From Scilla litardierei (Eukaryota > Streptophyta > Magnoliopsida > Asparagales > Asparagaceae), in the NCBI GenBank assembly GCA_030789695.1, contig CM061139.1:2123878-2187877 (forward strand): a stretch of DNA of 64,000 bases, given 5' to 3'. Position 1 is the first letter of the stretch, and every line of letters begins with the position of its first letter. A model generated the notes under the pieces. The model saw nothing but the letters and a program-made list of their open reading frames with translations, had not been told where the DNA came from and made no database searches. This document shows, one piece after another, positions 49,130-61,610 of the stretch. The position numbers and the translations under genes are program-made.

Positions 49130-49504
49130 GATCGTTCGGTTATGAGGGGATCACCCCCTCAATTTACGCCTAACAATGATCGTTCTGTGGCAAGGGGAGT
49201 GGCCCCTCGACTTACGCCTAAGAGGATTGTTTGGTGGCGAGGCGAGTGGCCCCTCGGCTTACGTCTGAGGAGTTGTTCGGTGGCGAGGGGAGTGGCCCCT
49301 CGGCTTACGTCCAACGATCGTTCGGTGGTAGGGGAGTGGCCCCTCGGCTTACGTCTGATGAGAATCGTTTGGTGGCGAGGGGAGCGGCCCCTCGTCTTAC
49401 GTCCGATGAGAGTCATTGGTGGTGAGGGGAGTGACCCTTGACTTATGTCTGACGAGGATCATTCGGTGACGAAGGGAGTCGTCCCTCAGCTTATGTCCGA
49501 CGAG
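49130..49504 (+). repeat. Minisatellite array, about 47 bp x 8
   Basis: Eight units of GATCGTTCGGTGGCGAGGGG, AGTGGCCCCTCGGCTTACGT, CTGACGA. The unit is the same as in 45851-46510 apart from a missing ACACGATAGG-type end, so the two arrays share an origin. Confidence 0.88.
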
Positions 49505-49982
49505 AATATGAATGATTTGGTCAGGCCACGAAGGGGAAGCCCTTTCGATCGAATAGTTTGGTCGAACTGCGAATGGTTGACCCTTCTTTCTTGTTGCCGA
49601 GCATCCCATAAGGGCAAGTATAGCTCATCCTCGTTCAGATAATTTGGTCAACCCGCAAAGGGTATCCGAGACGTGAGCCTGAATACTTGGAAAAAATATA
49701 AGTAGGCAAGAATGGACCTCGTAGAGCACATATCGCACATGTGATCGGATCGAAGGAATGAGAGTTTTTTTGACTGAAATAAATTTTATTCATTGATTCA
49801 TAAGGGAATAATTGAACAACGGAAATTCATACATGTGTTTATTTTCATGTATGGCTGGAGGCGTCGCCTTGCACCCTCCGAGCTTTCATCCTACTAGATC
49901 CTCCTCATGTATCAGTCGACAACTTTGATGATGGCCGAATCAGGCAAGTGACCCTTCCCTTTGTCTAAGGACCGTCTACCTT
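49505..49982 (-). other. Tat-type remnant between array 2 and SOLO4
   Basis: No frame. It leads into sequence that resumes after SOLO4 at 57579 and matches the gag 3' region at about 46.83 kb (TTTGCTTTGAGG-type block), so it is the second copy of the same family. Confidence 0.55.
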
Positions 49983-50641
49983 GCAATACTAACAACAAAC
50001 ACTCTAGAGGGGGAAGGGGGTGAATATAGTAATGGCAATAAATTGTGAAATTAAAATTAAACTTGCAAATGCGGAATAATAAGTACAAGAGGAATTAATC
50101 AACACAATCAATCAAAACGTAAACACAAGAATTACCCTGGTTCCCCAAACTTTGGGTACGTCCAGCCACACCAATATCCATTATAATTCTCACACAGAGA
50201 AGTGAATACAATCTCACACAGAGATACCTCACACAGAGGAATTATGATTCCCACAAAGAGATATCCTTGCTTTTTCACAGAAAGACTGATGCTCTCACAT
50301 AGAGAGACCACAACCAACCCTCACACAGAAGGTTATACTCTCACACAGAGAGTAACTAGCTCTCACACAGAAAGCTAGGGTTTCAATGAAATAACAAAGT
50401 AAAACAAATACTCTTACCTATGCCTTGAGATGAACTTACTCATAAATGAATGCAATGTATGGAAGAGGATCTCCAAGTGATGAGATTTGCTAGAATTGCA
50501 CTTGGATGATTTCCCTTGAGCTTGACTTCAATGCATGAAGAGGATAAAGAGCTCTTAAGATGGAAAAGAGAGAGTTTGAGAGTGGCTTATAGATCTCTTG
50601 TGATTTTCAATAACATCAAGAAGTATAAGAGATGGCAGCAT

Positions 50642-51958
50642 TGTTGGTAGCAACGATCTAGGATCCCTAGTTTGATGATGACAAACGTTGTGTTATATGT
50701 AACGTGTGCGCAAGTGTGTTTCAGGAAAGGCGAAACGATAATCTTCTTAATAGTTGGAGTAACTGCTAATCATATAGCAAGTTGCATGGAGAAGAGGTGG
50801 TGTGGACAAAGTTATTTGGACTTGGTCAATATTGGGAGAGATGGAGACAAGTATAATCAAAGTGGGATTTGATGAAATCAATTAAAGATCTTTTGCTCCT
50901 ATCTATTCCCAATTCAAATCCCACATTCATTGCAATCATCCTCCTATATAAACCCTCATCAAAGCAACCCTAAAGGTAACAAACACCAAGGAGTCGGCCA
51001 ACACAAGAGAGCATATCTTCAACAAGCCGCATCATTTAGAAGGGGTTTTTATTTTTGTTTCAAATTTTTTAGTGAGGCGCACCTTGAAAAATAAATTTCG
51101 AAAGAGCCACATTTTTTTGGCCGGACTGTGTGTGTTTTGTTGAAGGCGTCACAATTTCTATTAAACCAAGGGGCACAACATTGTTTTTCTTGGGAATCAT
51201 CAAGAGCACAGGGGCCGGCCTTTAATTGTTGATAGCCGCACTTCGTCACTCAAAAGGGAAGGCCTGTCACGTTTTGTTTGTGGATTTGCAATGTTTATTA
51301 TTGAAGGCCGCATGTTTTAATCTCTCTCTGCAAAACTCTTGTAGGTACCACAAGCTTGGATTTTTGGTGAAGTCTCGCAAGTTGCAATCTTTGGTGAGGT
51401 GCCGCAAGTTTCAATCTTTGGCAAAGGGCGCAAGTTACAGCGAGAGGGGAGCCGAACTATAGAGGAGACATCTACATCTACGTCAGACGAGATCTGACCC
51501 GTGCTGATTGACGAGGACATCGCCGCTACACAAACTGAGATTCCTAAACTCTATTTATCATTATTTTGTGTAGTTGTTGTGTTAGATCCTCGTAGGGGAA
51601 ACTTTACCTGTTTGTGTTACTTTTTGGGGACCTGACGACTTTGGGAGTCGTCACGGGGGGAGAGCATCTGACTAGATTGATAGTGTAGAGCACGTGGTGT
51701 GCGTACGAGCTAGGTGAGAGTAGATTTGGGATCTTGACTCATTGTAGCTGTACTTGATTACATATCTATCTAGTAGTTGCTTTCGGGGGCTGGAGTAGGT
51801 CGTGGGGACGACCGAACCAGGGTATATCTGTGTGAATTCTGTGATTGCTATTTTATTGCCCTGTCTGTGCCTATAACTGTGTGGGATTGTTCGTGGGTTG
51901 CACGAATATTTTTATTAGCCTATTCACCCCCCCTCTAGGCTACGATCCAGATCCAACA
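50642..51958 (+). repeat. GAG-L2 5' LTR
   Basis: 1,317 bp, TGTTGGTAGCAACG...GATCCAACA. A TATATAAACCC at about 50944 is a likely promoter TATA, followed about 30 bp later by the presumed RNA start. Confidence 0.95.
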
Positions 51959-51960
51959 AG

Positions 51961-51972
51961 TGGTATCAGAGC
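51961..51972 (+). promoter_or_regulatory. GAG-L2 primer binding site (tRNA-iMet)
   Basis: TGGTATCAGAGC, two bases after the LTR end; a perfect initiator-Met match. Confidence 0.95.
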
Positions 51973-52003
51973 CAGTTTAGAGGATCAAGTCTAGATTTTT
52001 TAG

Positions 52004-53890
52004 ATGACCATGAATATATCTGATTGTGCTTTTGCTGAGGGTCAGTCTATAGCCCGACCACCTAAGTTTAATGGTGTAGACTTTGCATATTGGAAGGCGA
52101 GGATGAAAATCTATCTAGTGTCTGTAGATTATGATGTGTGGGATATTGTTGAAAATGGTTATAGTCTACCCACTATTAAAATTGAAGACACTGTTATGAA
52201 TAAGCCTAAAGACAAGTGGGATTTAGCTGATAAGAAACTTTATACTCTTAATGGTAAAGCTATGAATGCGCTTATATGCTCTCTTGATAAATCTGAGTTT
52301 AATCGTATCTCACATTGTCAAACTGCGCAGGAAATCTGGCATACTCTGGAGGTGACACACGAGGGAACATCGCAAGTAAAGGAATCCAGACTTGCGCTGT
52401 TGAGCACAGAATACGAGAGCTTCCGCATGTTACCAACAGAATCAGTTAAAGACATGTTTGCGAGGTTCACAGACATCGTCTACAAATCCAGTTCCCTCGG
52501 TAAGCCATACTCTAGCCATGAACAGGTACGAAAGATCTTAAGGGCACTACCAAGCTCGTTCAGGCCTAAAGTCACCGCTATTCAAGAAGCTAAGGACTTA
52601 TCAACAATGAAAGTGGAGGACTTGATAGGCAACCTAATGTCTCACGAGCTTGAGTTGCAGAGTATAGAAGCCAGAGAGAAACCTGAAGAGAAGACCAAAG
52701 CTTCCACACCATTAGCTCTTCAAGCTAACGACGACGATCTTGATGAAGAGCAAGCTTTAATGGTCAGAAACTTCAGAAGATACATTCAGACTGATCAAGG
52801 AAGATCTGAGATGGAAAAAAGGTTCATTCGTTCTAATAACTCTAATTTTGGTAGAAATTCCTATGATCAGAAAGCTATTAATAGAAGTGAATGTTTTAAA
52901 TGCAGGAAGAAAGGGCACCACATAAAAGATTGCCCACAACAACACACAGCTCAAGTTGCAAAAGGAAAAACGAAAGTGCTGACGTGGGACATGGATAGCG
53001 AAGCTGAGGAAGAGGATGAGGAACATGAAGCCCGCTCCTGCATGGCATTAATGGCCAAACACAATGAGGTAGTATCTCCCACTAAAGCTGAATTGTTAGA
53101 AATCTTGAAAGGAATGCAAAATACTATTAATGAGCTAGAAGCTGATGTGGATAGTTATAGAAATGATAACTTTGATATGCAACAATCTGAGTATGACATG
53201 TCTAAGGAAATTGAAAAACTGAAAACTGAAATTGTTGCATGTAATACTACAATTGACATGTTAAATAAGGAGAAAGCTAGCTTGCCTGAAAAAATTGATT
53301 GTCTTTCATGTCCCTCTTTATTAAAGGATATTAGCATGTATAAACTTGATAAGATAAAGCTTGAAGTTGAAAATGAATTGCTTTCTGAAAAGATTAACTT
53401 GCTAAATCTTGAACTTAAAGAAAAAATGAGGGATTTTGAAAAGAAAGAATAGGAAAACAAGCAAGCTTTCATTAATAAATGCACTTTGCTTGTGAATGAA
53501 AATGATATCTTGAAATCCAAAGTCACCACCCTAGAATTGTCATTAAAAAGATTTTCCATAGGAAAACAAAATTTGGATATCATTCTTGGAAATCAATTGT
53601 ATGGCAATAATAGACGTGGCCTTGGATTTAGTGCTAAAAATGTTGAAAAGCCCAAGTATAAAAAATTTCACAATGTGCCTTCCATTGCTAAAAATGTTTA
53701 CGCAAAGTGTTTTACGTGTGATAGTGTTGGTCACACATCGTACTATTGCAAATATAGGAACTCCAATATTAAATTCAAACAAGTATGGGTTCCTAAATCT
53801 TTGTTGACTAACACTAGTGGACCTTGTTGGATTCCAAGGTCACACGACACCTCTTTTGTAGGTGGATGGAAATTTGACGAGGATCAATAA
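52004..53890 (+). pseudogene. GAG-L2 gag (one in-frame stop)
   Basis: ATG at 52004, directly preceded by an in-frame TAG. A 482-codon frame ends at TAG 53450-53452 and continues in the same frame to 53890, giving a 628-codon span. Domains: copia gag N-terminal FNGVDFAYWKARMKIYL near residue 22, KESRLALLSTEYESFRML, first knuckle CFKCRKKGHHIKDC near 297, an acidic patch (EAEEEDEEHEA), a coiled-coil-like region (about 360-490) and, past the stop, a second knuckle CFTCDSVGHTSYYC near 568, then KQVWVPKSLL. GAG-L1 has Glu at the stop position, so this is a nonsense change or, less likely, a read-through site. The gag protein would package the element's RNA. Confidence 0.9.
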
Positions 53891-55185
53891 ATTGAATGTC
53901 TCATTATTTTTTAGCTCCTTAGTCAAACGGTGACGCGAAGGTATATCTCATTCTTTGAACTTAATGCATACCTTCATAGCATTTTTTAAACAGTTTTGTG
54001 TGCTTGGATTTTCCTTCTTTTTTGTTTTTGTTTGCTTGATTGTTTTTAGTGTGTTTTTTAGTTCATTATAAAACCAAAAAAAAATTTTGAAAAAGACAAA
54101 AGCAAAAAAAATGAGCTTATTGCATATCTTCCTCTTTGCATCATTCTAGTGATATAAATGAATGATGATCATATCCTTGTAGAAAGTGTAGTATTATTAT
54201 CATGGCTACATGAGTATGTTTTATTTCTTAATAGCCATGCCAAGTTCGATGAATTGATGATATGATTTCTACACCTACTTTCACTTCCACGAATATTAGA
54301 CTATGTCGTACTTTTGGAGATACTGTTTATGAATATTGGAAAGTGAATGTAGGATGATTATTAACTGAAAAATCTAAGGGATATGATGTGGTTTGCCATG
54401 AATAAAAATTGAGCACAAAACAAAGGAAATGAATGTGAAAAAAAAATATTGAAAATTGCTCCGTATGAAAAATGGATACAATTCATGCAAATACACTACC
54501 CACGAGTATCCAACATAAGCTTTACGGGTAATCTTTAGCGTTGGTGTTTTTACTCGTCAAGCAATGTCACCCCCACATCTAAGAGTCCTTTTAGGCTATG
54601 TTTTGGGGTGTGATACCTTGAACTCATCTTTAATGAGGTGGGGAAAATCAATCCTAGGTGATATGAAGTTATTTGGAAAATGATGGATTGGTTTTGGTTG
54701 AATTTGTAAAAGTATCTCCCTTTGTACTTCTATGTTTAATAATTGCACTTACACGATGGTGTAGAATTCTAATTATCATTATCGTTGGATTTGAAGTGCT
54801 AATTATAGTTAAACGACATGCAAATGCTAGTTATAGTTAATAATGCTCTCTTTTTGCATGTGGTATGTCTTAATCTTCATGTATACACTTTTGATGATGA
54901 CAAAGGGGGAGAAAAGTGGTGAAAGATTTGTGGTATCAATGTTGGTTCAAAATACGGTATTATTGATTGAAGGGGGAGCAATGAAAATACATGAAAATGG
55001 GGAGCTTGGAAAAAGGGGGAGTATGCTAATTATATTGTTATATTGTGCATGCTAGTAATGTTTGATATCATCTCATTGAATATATCATATTGCATTACAT
55101 CTTTTACCTCATTCATCACACGGCACACACGTACACTTATTTGTGCAAATCCTTTATGGGCTTGTCATCATCAAAAGGGGGAGAG
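53891..55185 (+). other. GAG-L2 non-coding 3' region
   Basis: 1.3 kb without a long frame, homologous to 26832-28160 in GAG-L1. It ends CATCATCAAAAGGGGGAGAG, the polypurine tract, next to the 3' LTR. Confidence 0.88.
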
Positions 55186-56501
55186 TGTTGGTAGCAACGA
55201 TCTAGGATCTTTAGTTTGATGATGACAAACGTTGTGTTATATGTAACGTGTGCGCAAGTGTGTTTCAGGAAAGGCGAAATGATAATCTTCTTAATAGTTG
55301 GAGTAACTGCTAATCATATAGCAAGTTGCATGGAGAAGAGGTGGTATGGACAAAGTTATTTGGACTTGGTCAATATTGGGAGAAATGGAGACAAGTATAA
55401 TCAAAGTGGGATTTGATGAAATCAATTAAAGATCTTTTGCTCCTATCTATTCCCAATTCAAATCCCACATTCATTGCAATCATCCTCCTATATAAACCCT
55501 CATCAAAGCAACCCTAAAGGTAATAAACACCAAGGAGTCGGCCAACACAAGAGAGCATATCTTCAACAAGCCGCATCATTTAGAAGGGGTTTTTATTTTT
55601 GTTTCAAATTTTTTAGTGAGGCGCACCTTGAAAAATAAATTTCGAAAGAGCCACATTTTTTTGGCCGGACTGTGTGTGTTTTGTTGAAGGCGTCACAATT
55701 TCTATTAAACCAAGGGGCACAACATTGTTTTTCTTGGGAATCATCAAGAGCACAGGGGCCGGCCTTTAATTGTTGATAGCCGCACTTCGTCACTCAAAAG
55801 GGAAGGCCTGTCACGTTTTGTTTGTGGATTTGCAATGTTTATTATTGAAGGCCGCATGTTTTAATCTCTCTCTGTAAAACTCTTGTAGGTACCGCAAGCT
55901 TGGATTTTTGGTGAAGTCTCGCAAGTTGCAATCTTTGGTGAGGTGCCGCAAGTTTCAATCTTTGGCAAAGGGCGCAAGTTACAGCGAGAGGGGAGCCGAA
56001 CTATAGAGGAGACATCTACATCTACGTCAGACGAGATCTGACCCGTGCTGATTGACGAGGACATCGCCGCTACACAAACTGAGATTCCTAAACTCTATTT
56101 ATCATTATTTTGTGTAGTTGTTGTGTTAGATCCTCGTAGGGGAAACTTTACCTGTTTGTGTTACTTTTTGGGGACCTGACGACTTTGGGAGTCGTCACGG
56201 GGGGAGAGCATCTGACTAGATTGATAGTGTAGAGCACGTGGTGTGCGTACGAGCTAGGTGAGAGTAGATTTGGGATCTTGACTCATTGTAGCTGTACTTG
56301 ATTACATATCTATCTAGTAGTTGCTTTCGGGGGCTGGAGTAGGTCGTGGGGACGACCGAACCAGGGTATATCTGTGTGTATTCTGTGATTGCTATTTTAT
56401 TGCCCTGTCTGTGCCTATAACTGCGTGGGATTGTTCGTGGGTTGCACGAATATTTTTATTAGCCTATTCACCCCCCTCTAGGCTACGATCCAGATCCAAC
56501 A
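55186..56501 (+). repeat. GAG-L2 3' LTR
   Basis: 1,316 bp, nearly identical to 50642-51958. Most differences seen are C/T or G/A. Confidence 0.95.
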
Positions 56502-57578
56502 AGCATACCCATATATACAGGAACCATATATCAAACCCCAAAACCCAAGAAAACAGCCAAAAGATCAATTCTGCAACGGCTAGAAACTGGGCGAAATTGA
56601 CATTAACAGTCGACTGATGATCATAAGACAGTCGACTGATCAACGACTAGAAAATATCCAACGGCTATAATCTGAGCCAGGACAGTCGACTGATGAAGAC
56701 GATACAGTCGACTGAAAACATGATAGGCGCCTGTTAATCCTTCAGCAGGCGACTGCTGCAGGGGATGGAATAAAACAGAGAGCTGCACTCTTTCTCCAGA
56801 TAAGCATACAGGCGACTCATGTCAAAAATACAGTCGACTGTCATATAGTCAGGCGACTGTAATTCCTTCATCAGTCGTCTGCTGTATAAGATGGAGAAAA
56901 GATAGAGAGAAGCAGAGATTACACTTACGCTACTCAGACAACTGTTGGCCAATTCCCAGGCGACTGTCAATCTACAGGCGACTGTAAACTGAGCAGCAGT
57001 CGACTGTGCGTAAAGCTTAAGTTTGAGTCAATTGAAATGTTGACTTGAGCTGTGTAAATCAGTCGACTGTAGAAGGATCGACATGCGACTGGAAATCACC
57101 CAGTCGACTGTAAACTCTTCAGCAGGCGACTGAAGGAAAGCCAGAGACTCCAAATGAGTCTTTGGACAAGATGAGCCTATTGGGTTGGATTCTAAGATAA
57201 TCCTAAGGCTCACTAAGATGGCTAAATGCATATGCATGAATGAGTAAACCATCTAACAAGGCATTACAATTAATCCTAGACTCAAAAGAGAGAGAAAGCA
57301 ATAAAGTAAATATTACATGGATTACATTGCTTTCCTTAGAGTCTAAGTCTTCAATCTTGATGCCTTGATTGCTCTCCATCATCTCTAAGCTTTGGCACTC
57401 CTTGAGTCCAAGCTTTAGCCCTTCTCCACTTGATGTCCATCCTTGCACCAAGTGATTAGTCTCCAAGAAAGATATTCTTGAAATGAAACTGTGAGACTAA
57501 AACATAAGAGTCATTAGCAACAACATAATGTTGTGATCATCATCAAAATAAGATTAGTATGAAATACCAATACTCAAC

Positions 57579-57678
57579 ACCTTTGTCTTTCTGCTTTGAG
57601 GTTCCTTCCTTTGCATGTGTGTTGTCGATGAATTTCTTTAGATGGCTACGCTTGATCAGTGCTTTAATATCTTTCTTT
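57579..57678 (-). pseudogene. Tat-type gag fragment (after the zinc knuckle)
   Basis: About 100 bp that on the minus strand align with 46830-46930 of the other gag remnant. The original insertion target of SOLO4 lies here (TCTACCTT + TTTGTCTTTCTG). It ends at the LTR that begins at 57679. Confidence 0.55.
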
Positions 57679-58816
57679 TGTTAAGGGATGTATGCCCTCA
57701 GTTCATTTGTATTTGATGCAAATGGACTTTTAATAAGGAATTATTTATGTTGCATACGATGCGTACATAAAAGGAAATAAATAAATAAATATGGCGTAAA
57801 TTATTTGCGAACATATTTTAACAGCATAGAAATAAAGAGGATTTTTCCACGAAAGTCGGGGAGAACACCGCGCTCAAATCAGAGTTCAAACGAGCCCAAT
57901 AAGTCTATTTAAAAGGTGTTTTAAATAGGAAGCCTAAAAATATTAGAGCTCCAAAAGTCTTTTTAAACAAAAAATTGGGGCCGAATATTGGCCCGGCCCA
58001 TTGGCTGGGCCAAACCACTTGATAGTGCCCCAAGGGCGCCAACTACGTGCGCGTGGGCACGTGCTAGGCACGTGCCAAGACAGGTGGCGGGTGGGACCTG
58101 CCTGCCTGCCTGCGGGCGGGCCCACTTGCCCGCGCGCACATGGAGGCGTGCCAGGCACATGCCTGCGTGCCTGGCAGCGCCCTAGGGGCATGTGCATGGC
58201 ACGCGCCCCGGGCTGGGTAGATTCCTCTTGTAGGGTCCACGCTGTGGGCCCCACACATTGGGTTTCGAACCATAGAAGAATTATTTTGGGCGGTTGGTTT
58301 TCTTAGCGAAAATCAGATTTTGGTCATCTTTGGACACATGTTTGAGGGGTCAAACGGAGTCGGAATTGAGCCCCATTTGTTTCTATGCAATCACTGTTCA
58401 GTGCTCTTCGATATGATAGGTTGTACCACTTGTGAAGCTCAACCGCGAGGGGGGAAATTCGTTAAAGATTGGCCTTTGTGAAAGGTAAACTTTAATTAAT
58501 TTCTTGTCCAAAACCTTTAGTCCCATATCGGATATAAAGAGAAGGGGAGGGGTCAGCTACCTATATAAATATGGGCCAACCTCCCTCCTTAAAACTCGAA
58601 CCAAGTCTCCAAATCCGAGAAGCTCCAAAAAGTTTTGAGCACGCTCGAATAAAGACTTAAATTAATAATTCCCTCTTTCTCCCAAAATTCTTCCTTTCTC
58701 CTGATGGGGCTCTAGCAAAACTACGAAGGTGTTTGGATCGGATCCGAAGTCTTGATGGATGATCCACTCAAGGTGAAACTTTCTTCGGCGCGTGGTTGGC
58801 TCGGCGACAAGGGTGT
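57679..58816 (+). repeat. LTR-like fragment with promoter, family not assigned
   Basis: Begins TGTTAAGGGATGTATGCCC. It holds a GC-rich part with GGCACGTGCC palindromes (58.03-58.2 kb), then CCCATATCGGATATAAAG, a TATA box TATATAAAT (58562-58570) and a leader. This order is typical of a plant LTR. It is cut at 58816 by LARD1, so its end and flanks are not available. Confidence 0.55.
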
Positions 58817-61588
58817 TGTAATGACCCTACTTTTCATATACGCGTATTTGTACGTATTTTTGACATAGATACGTCCGTATATTTTTGGGAAGTATGCCCA
58901 TATTTTTCTTTTAATTATTTGATGTATGAATTTATTTTAAAAGATTTTAAACTCATTACTTGAATTTAGTAAATGAGAGTATTTGGAGAAATGCATGTAT
59001 TTGGAGTGTATGAAGTATTTATTTAAGTATTTTTAATTTCTTAAAATACAAAAATCCACATTTTTATTACCATGACAACACATCCTATTAGGTGTCATGT
59101 TTTTAGTTAATTAGAGACACATGGCTTATTAGGTGTAAGAAGGAGAGGGATTTGGGGATTCCTAAAACATATGCATGAAGAACAAAACCAAGAAAAAGAA
59201 AAAGAAAAATCTCATTTCACTCTCTCCCTCACTCCCCATTTCTGGCCAAAAATTAGCATGCCCCCTTTCTTTCATTTTTCTTCATCCTCTTCCTTAGAAC
59301 ATACTTCCAATTAGCTCCCCTCTTCAACCTCTAAAAAGCCCCAAAATTCCTTTTCATTCCAACACCAAAAACTAGCCAAAATAGCCAAAAATCAACCATA
59401 TAGAGACAAGATTGGAGCTTGAAGAAGGAGACTAGGAGCTCAAGTTCTTCAAGGAATAAGAAGGGCCAAAGAAAATTTTGGAGGACTTGTTAAGGTAGAA
59501 ATTCCTTTCACTTATAGTAGGATTTAGTTTTAGGATTAGGAATTCCATTTATGTTAATATGTTATGTGGAATTAGCTATATGAACAAAATTCTGGAATTT
59601 ACACAGAATTGGCTGAAACTTTGTTAGCTTGCTGCACTTAATTGGCTAAATAGAAATGCATGAAAAATATATATGTTACTCATATTGCAGTCCTTAATAA
59701 CTTTCACGTTTACAAGTTTTGCAAATTCGGACTGAAAACTAGGGTAAAAATTCAGTTTCTAAAACTGGTCTGTTTTTAGACAGTTTTGACACCTTTCAGT
59801 AAAACGAGTAGAACTCCATGCACACTTAATGAAATGAGATGTTCTTAGTGCCGTTGGAAAGCTGACTTCAAGATCTTCAACCCATAATTTTTCTAGATTT
59901 TAATTCTGTCTGTAACTTGTAAAAAAATGGACTTGAACTGAACTCCGTTTCTGGTTCAGAATGCTGAAATTATACATGTTAGGAGAAAATCCACCATAAA
60001 TCACATATGTCAACTGAGCTTATGAAAATTGGTCAGTGAAAGGAAAACACACATATCTACAACTTTCGTGAAGGGACCAGACACCAATTATGACTGTAGA
60101 TAGGCTAAAAGTGATATTCTTTCTGATGTAACAGTTTTGACAGATTCATATGCTAATTTTGCTTAGTACTTATCATGGTGTAGTTTTGTTTGAAGTTAAG
60201 TTTGTTTGTGCTAATCATGTTCTCAATGACATGCTCTTGATACATGTAGTTATGCAGATGGTTCATGAAATATTCGTTATGTCAATAATATTTAAGTTCA
60301 ATTTGTTTATGCTTTCACATTAGTATGTTCATAACGATGAGTTTGTGATGATATTCCATGCAATTCTTTAATTGAGATGATGATGATGATGATGATGATG
60401 ATGATATTGTTAAAAGTTGGTTAAATCGGTATTCAAGTCCGATAGATGATTCGTTGACAAACGAAGTAATATCTTGAAAACTGAGAGTGAGAATGAGGAA
60501 TGTATCAGTCCTCCTAAAGGAGGGTGACACGGGTTTGGGGGAAAACGGGTAAACTTTAGGAGTTAAGGAGCGGACGTATGAATTATGATTTCTCGCCCGA
60601 TGTGTTGCCCCCAGAAGGGGAGTTGGAGAGGGCTAGAGAGGCCGCTGGTGTACTCGTGATGCACCATGACGGTAACTGATGGTTTTCTCCGTTTGTCCGA
60701 TAGAAAAACCGAGCTGGTCTCGCTCCAGTACCTTGCCCCGTTCGGGTACGGAGTTACGAGAGGCCCCTCCGGTGCTCGTGTTTCTGGTTGGGGTACCACT
60801 TTCTCACACACCCTGGGTGAAGTCCGCCTCCTTAGCGTTCTACGGTTTACACGGGTTCCAAATATGTGAATCAACAACTTATAGTAGTTGTCTTTAATTT
60901 ATAAATGTTGTTATCTCATGTCTCCTTATTTTTGTTTACTTTAATGCTATTGGCCCATGGTAACATGTTCTTACGCTTCCTTTCAATAGCTGCATTTCAT
61001 AATATGGTTTCATATGCATGTTTTGCACGTTCTCATAACTAGGTTCGCATGTTGGAATGTGATTACTTTTACGCACCATGAACCTTACTTGTTAGACTAC
61101 ACTCCCTAGATAGACAGACTAGTTCTAAAACTGGGTTCTGCTAGAGTGTTAGGAGTTTCTACTGGGTCACGCGTTGACGTGTCCCCGTTGACTTTCAGGT
61201 CATGTGAGTTGGAGGTTGGAGATAGCGGCTGGAGCTTCGGAGTTGGTGATCAGTTGTAGTATTGGGTGGTGAGGGGTGTGATGAAAGACTTGTACTTTTT
61301 GGTGTTTCTTTTCGGGTGGACCTTTGTACTTAGAGTTGTGAATATGAAGATGTTGGTGTATGTATAAGATGTATCCATGTATCAATAAAATGGAATATTA
61401 TACTTTTGTTATTTTCTCAGTGTTTTTATCTGTGATGGAGTTTTACTTGTACTTCCCAGCACGTGCGTAGTACCTGCGGTGTTCTTCCTATTCTCTTCTT
61501 TGCTTTCTTTCTACGTAACACTCGCCTCTTCGGGAATACCTGATACGGATTTGTACTTATCGGGTATCCCGGAGACCGGGTCGTTACA
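58817..61588 (+). repeat. LARD1 5' LTR (2,772 bp)
   Basis: Unusually long LTR without coding sequence. It contains a (TGA)n microsatellite (about 60375-60405) and GC-richer sequence from 60.5 to 60.86 kb. Short frames at 60.6-60.9 kb overlap on both strands and are not supported as genes. Confidence 0.88.
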
Positions 61589-61590
61589 GT

Positions 61591-61610
61591 TGGTGGCCCA
61601 TGCAGGTCTC
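61591..61610 (+). promoter_or_regulatory. LARD1 primer binding site, tRNA-Ile type
   Basis: TGGTGGCCCATGCAGGTCTC, two bases after the LTR. It is complementary over 20 nt to the 3' end of plant tRNA-Ile(AAU) as I recall it (...GACCTGCATGGGCCACCA). The other elements here use initiator Met. Confidence 0.8.

Larger units (their letters stand above)
50642..56501 (+). mobile_element. GAG-L2: young gag-only copia-like LTR element
   Basis: 5,860 bp with a perfect 5-bp duplication AGCAT (50637-50641, 56502-56506). LTRs 50642-51958 and 55186-56501 differ at only about a dozen positions by eye. A primer site, one gag, a non-coding 3' region and the purine tract AAAAGGGGGAGAG are present. No protease, integrase, RT or RNase H. 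The same family and layout as GAG-L1. The structural signals needed for replication in trans are intact. Confidence 0.95.
49983..57578 (-). mobile_element. SOLO4: palindrome-rich solo LTR, split by GAG-L2
   Basis: Two pieces (49983-50641 and 56507-57578, about 1.73 kb together) form one minus-strand LTR, flanked by the direct repeat ACCTT (49978-49982, 57579-57583). Terminal bases are uncertain by one. It starts GTTGAGTATTGG and ends AGTATTGC on its own strand. About 17 CAG[T/G]CG[A/C]CTG dyads lie at 56606-57130. The same family as SOLO2. It sits in a Tat-type gag remnant. Confidence 0.8.

Noticed and set aside
57943..58306. Several overlapping frames rich in Ala, Arg and Pro
   Set aside because: They come from GC-rich palindromic sequence inside an LTR-like fragment; both strands are open.
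60563..60897. Possible small gene in the LARD1 LTR
   Set aside because: Frames on both strands overlap, no known domain, and the region is LTR sequence.
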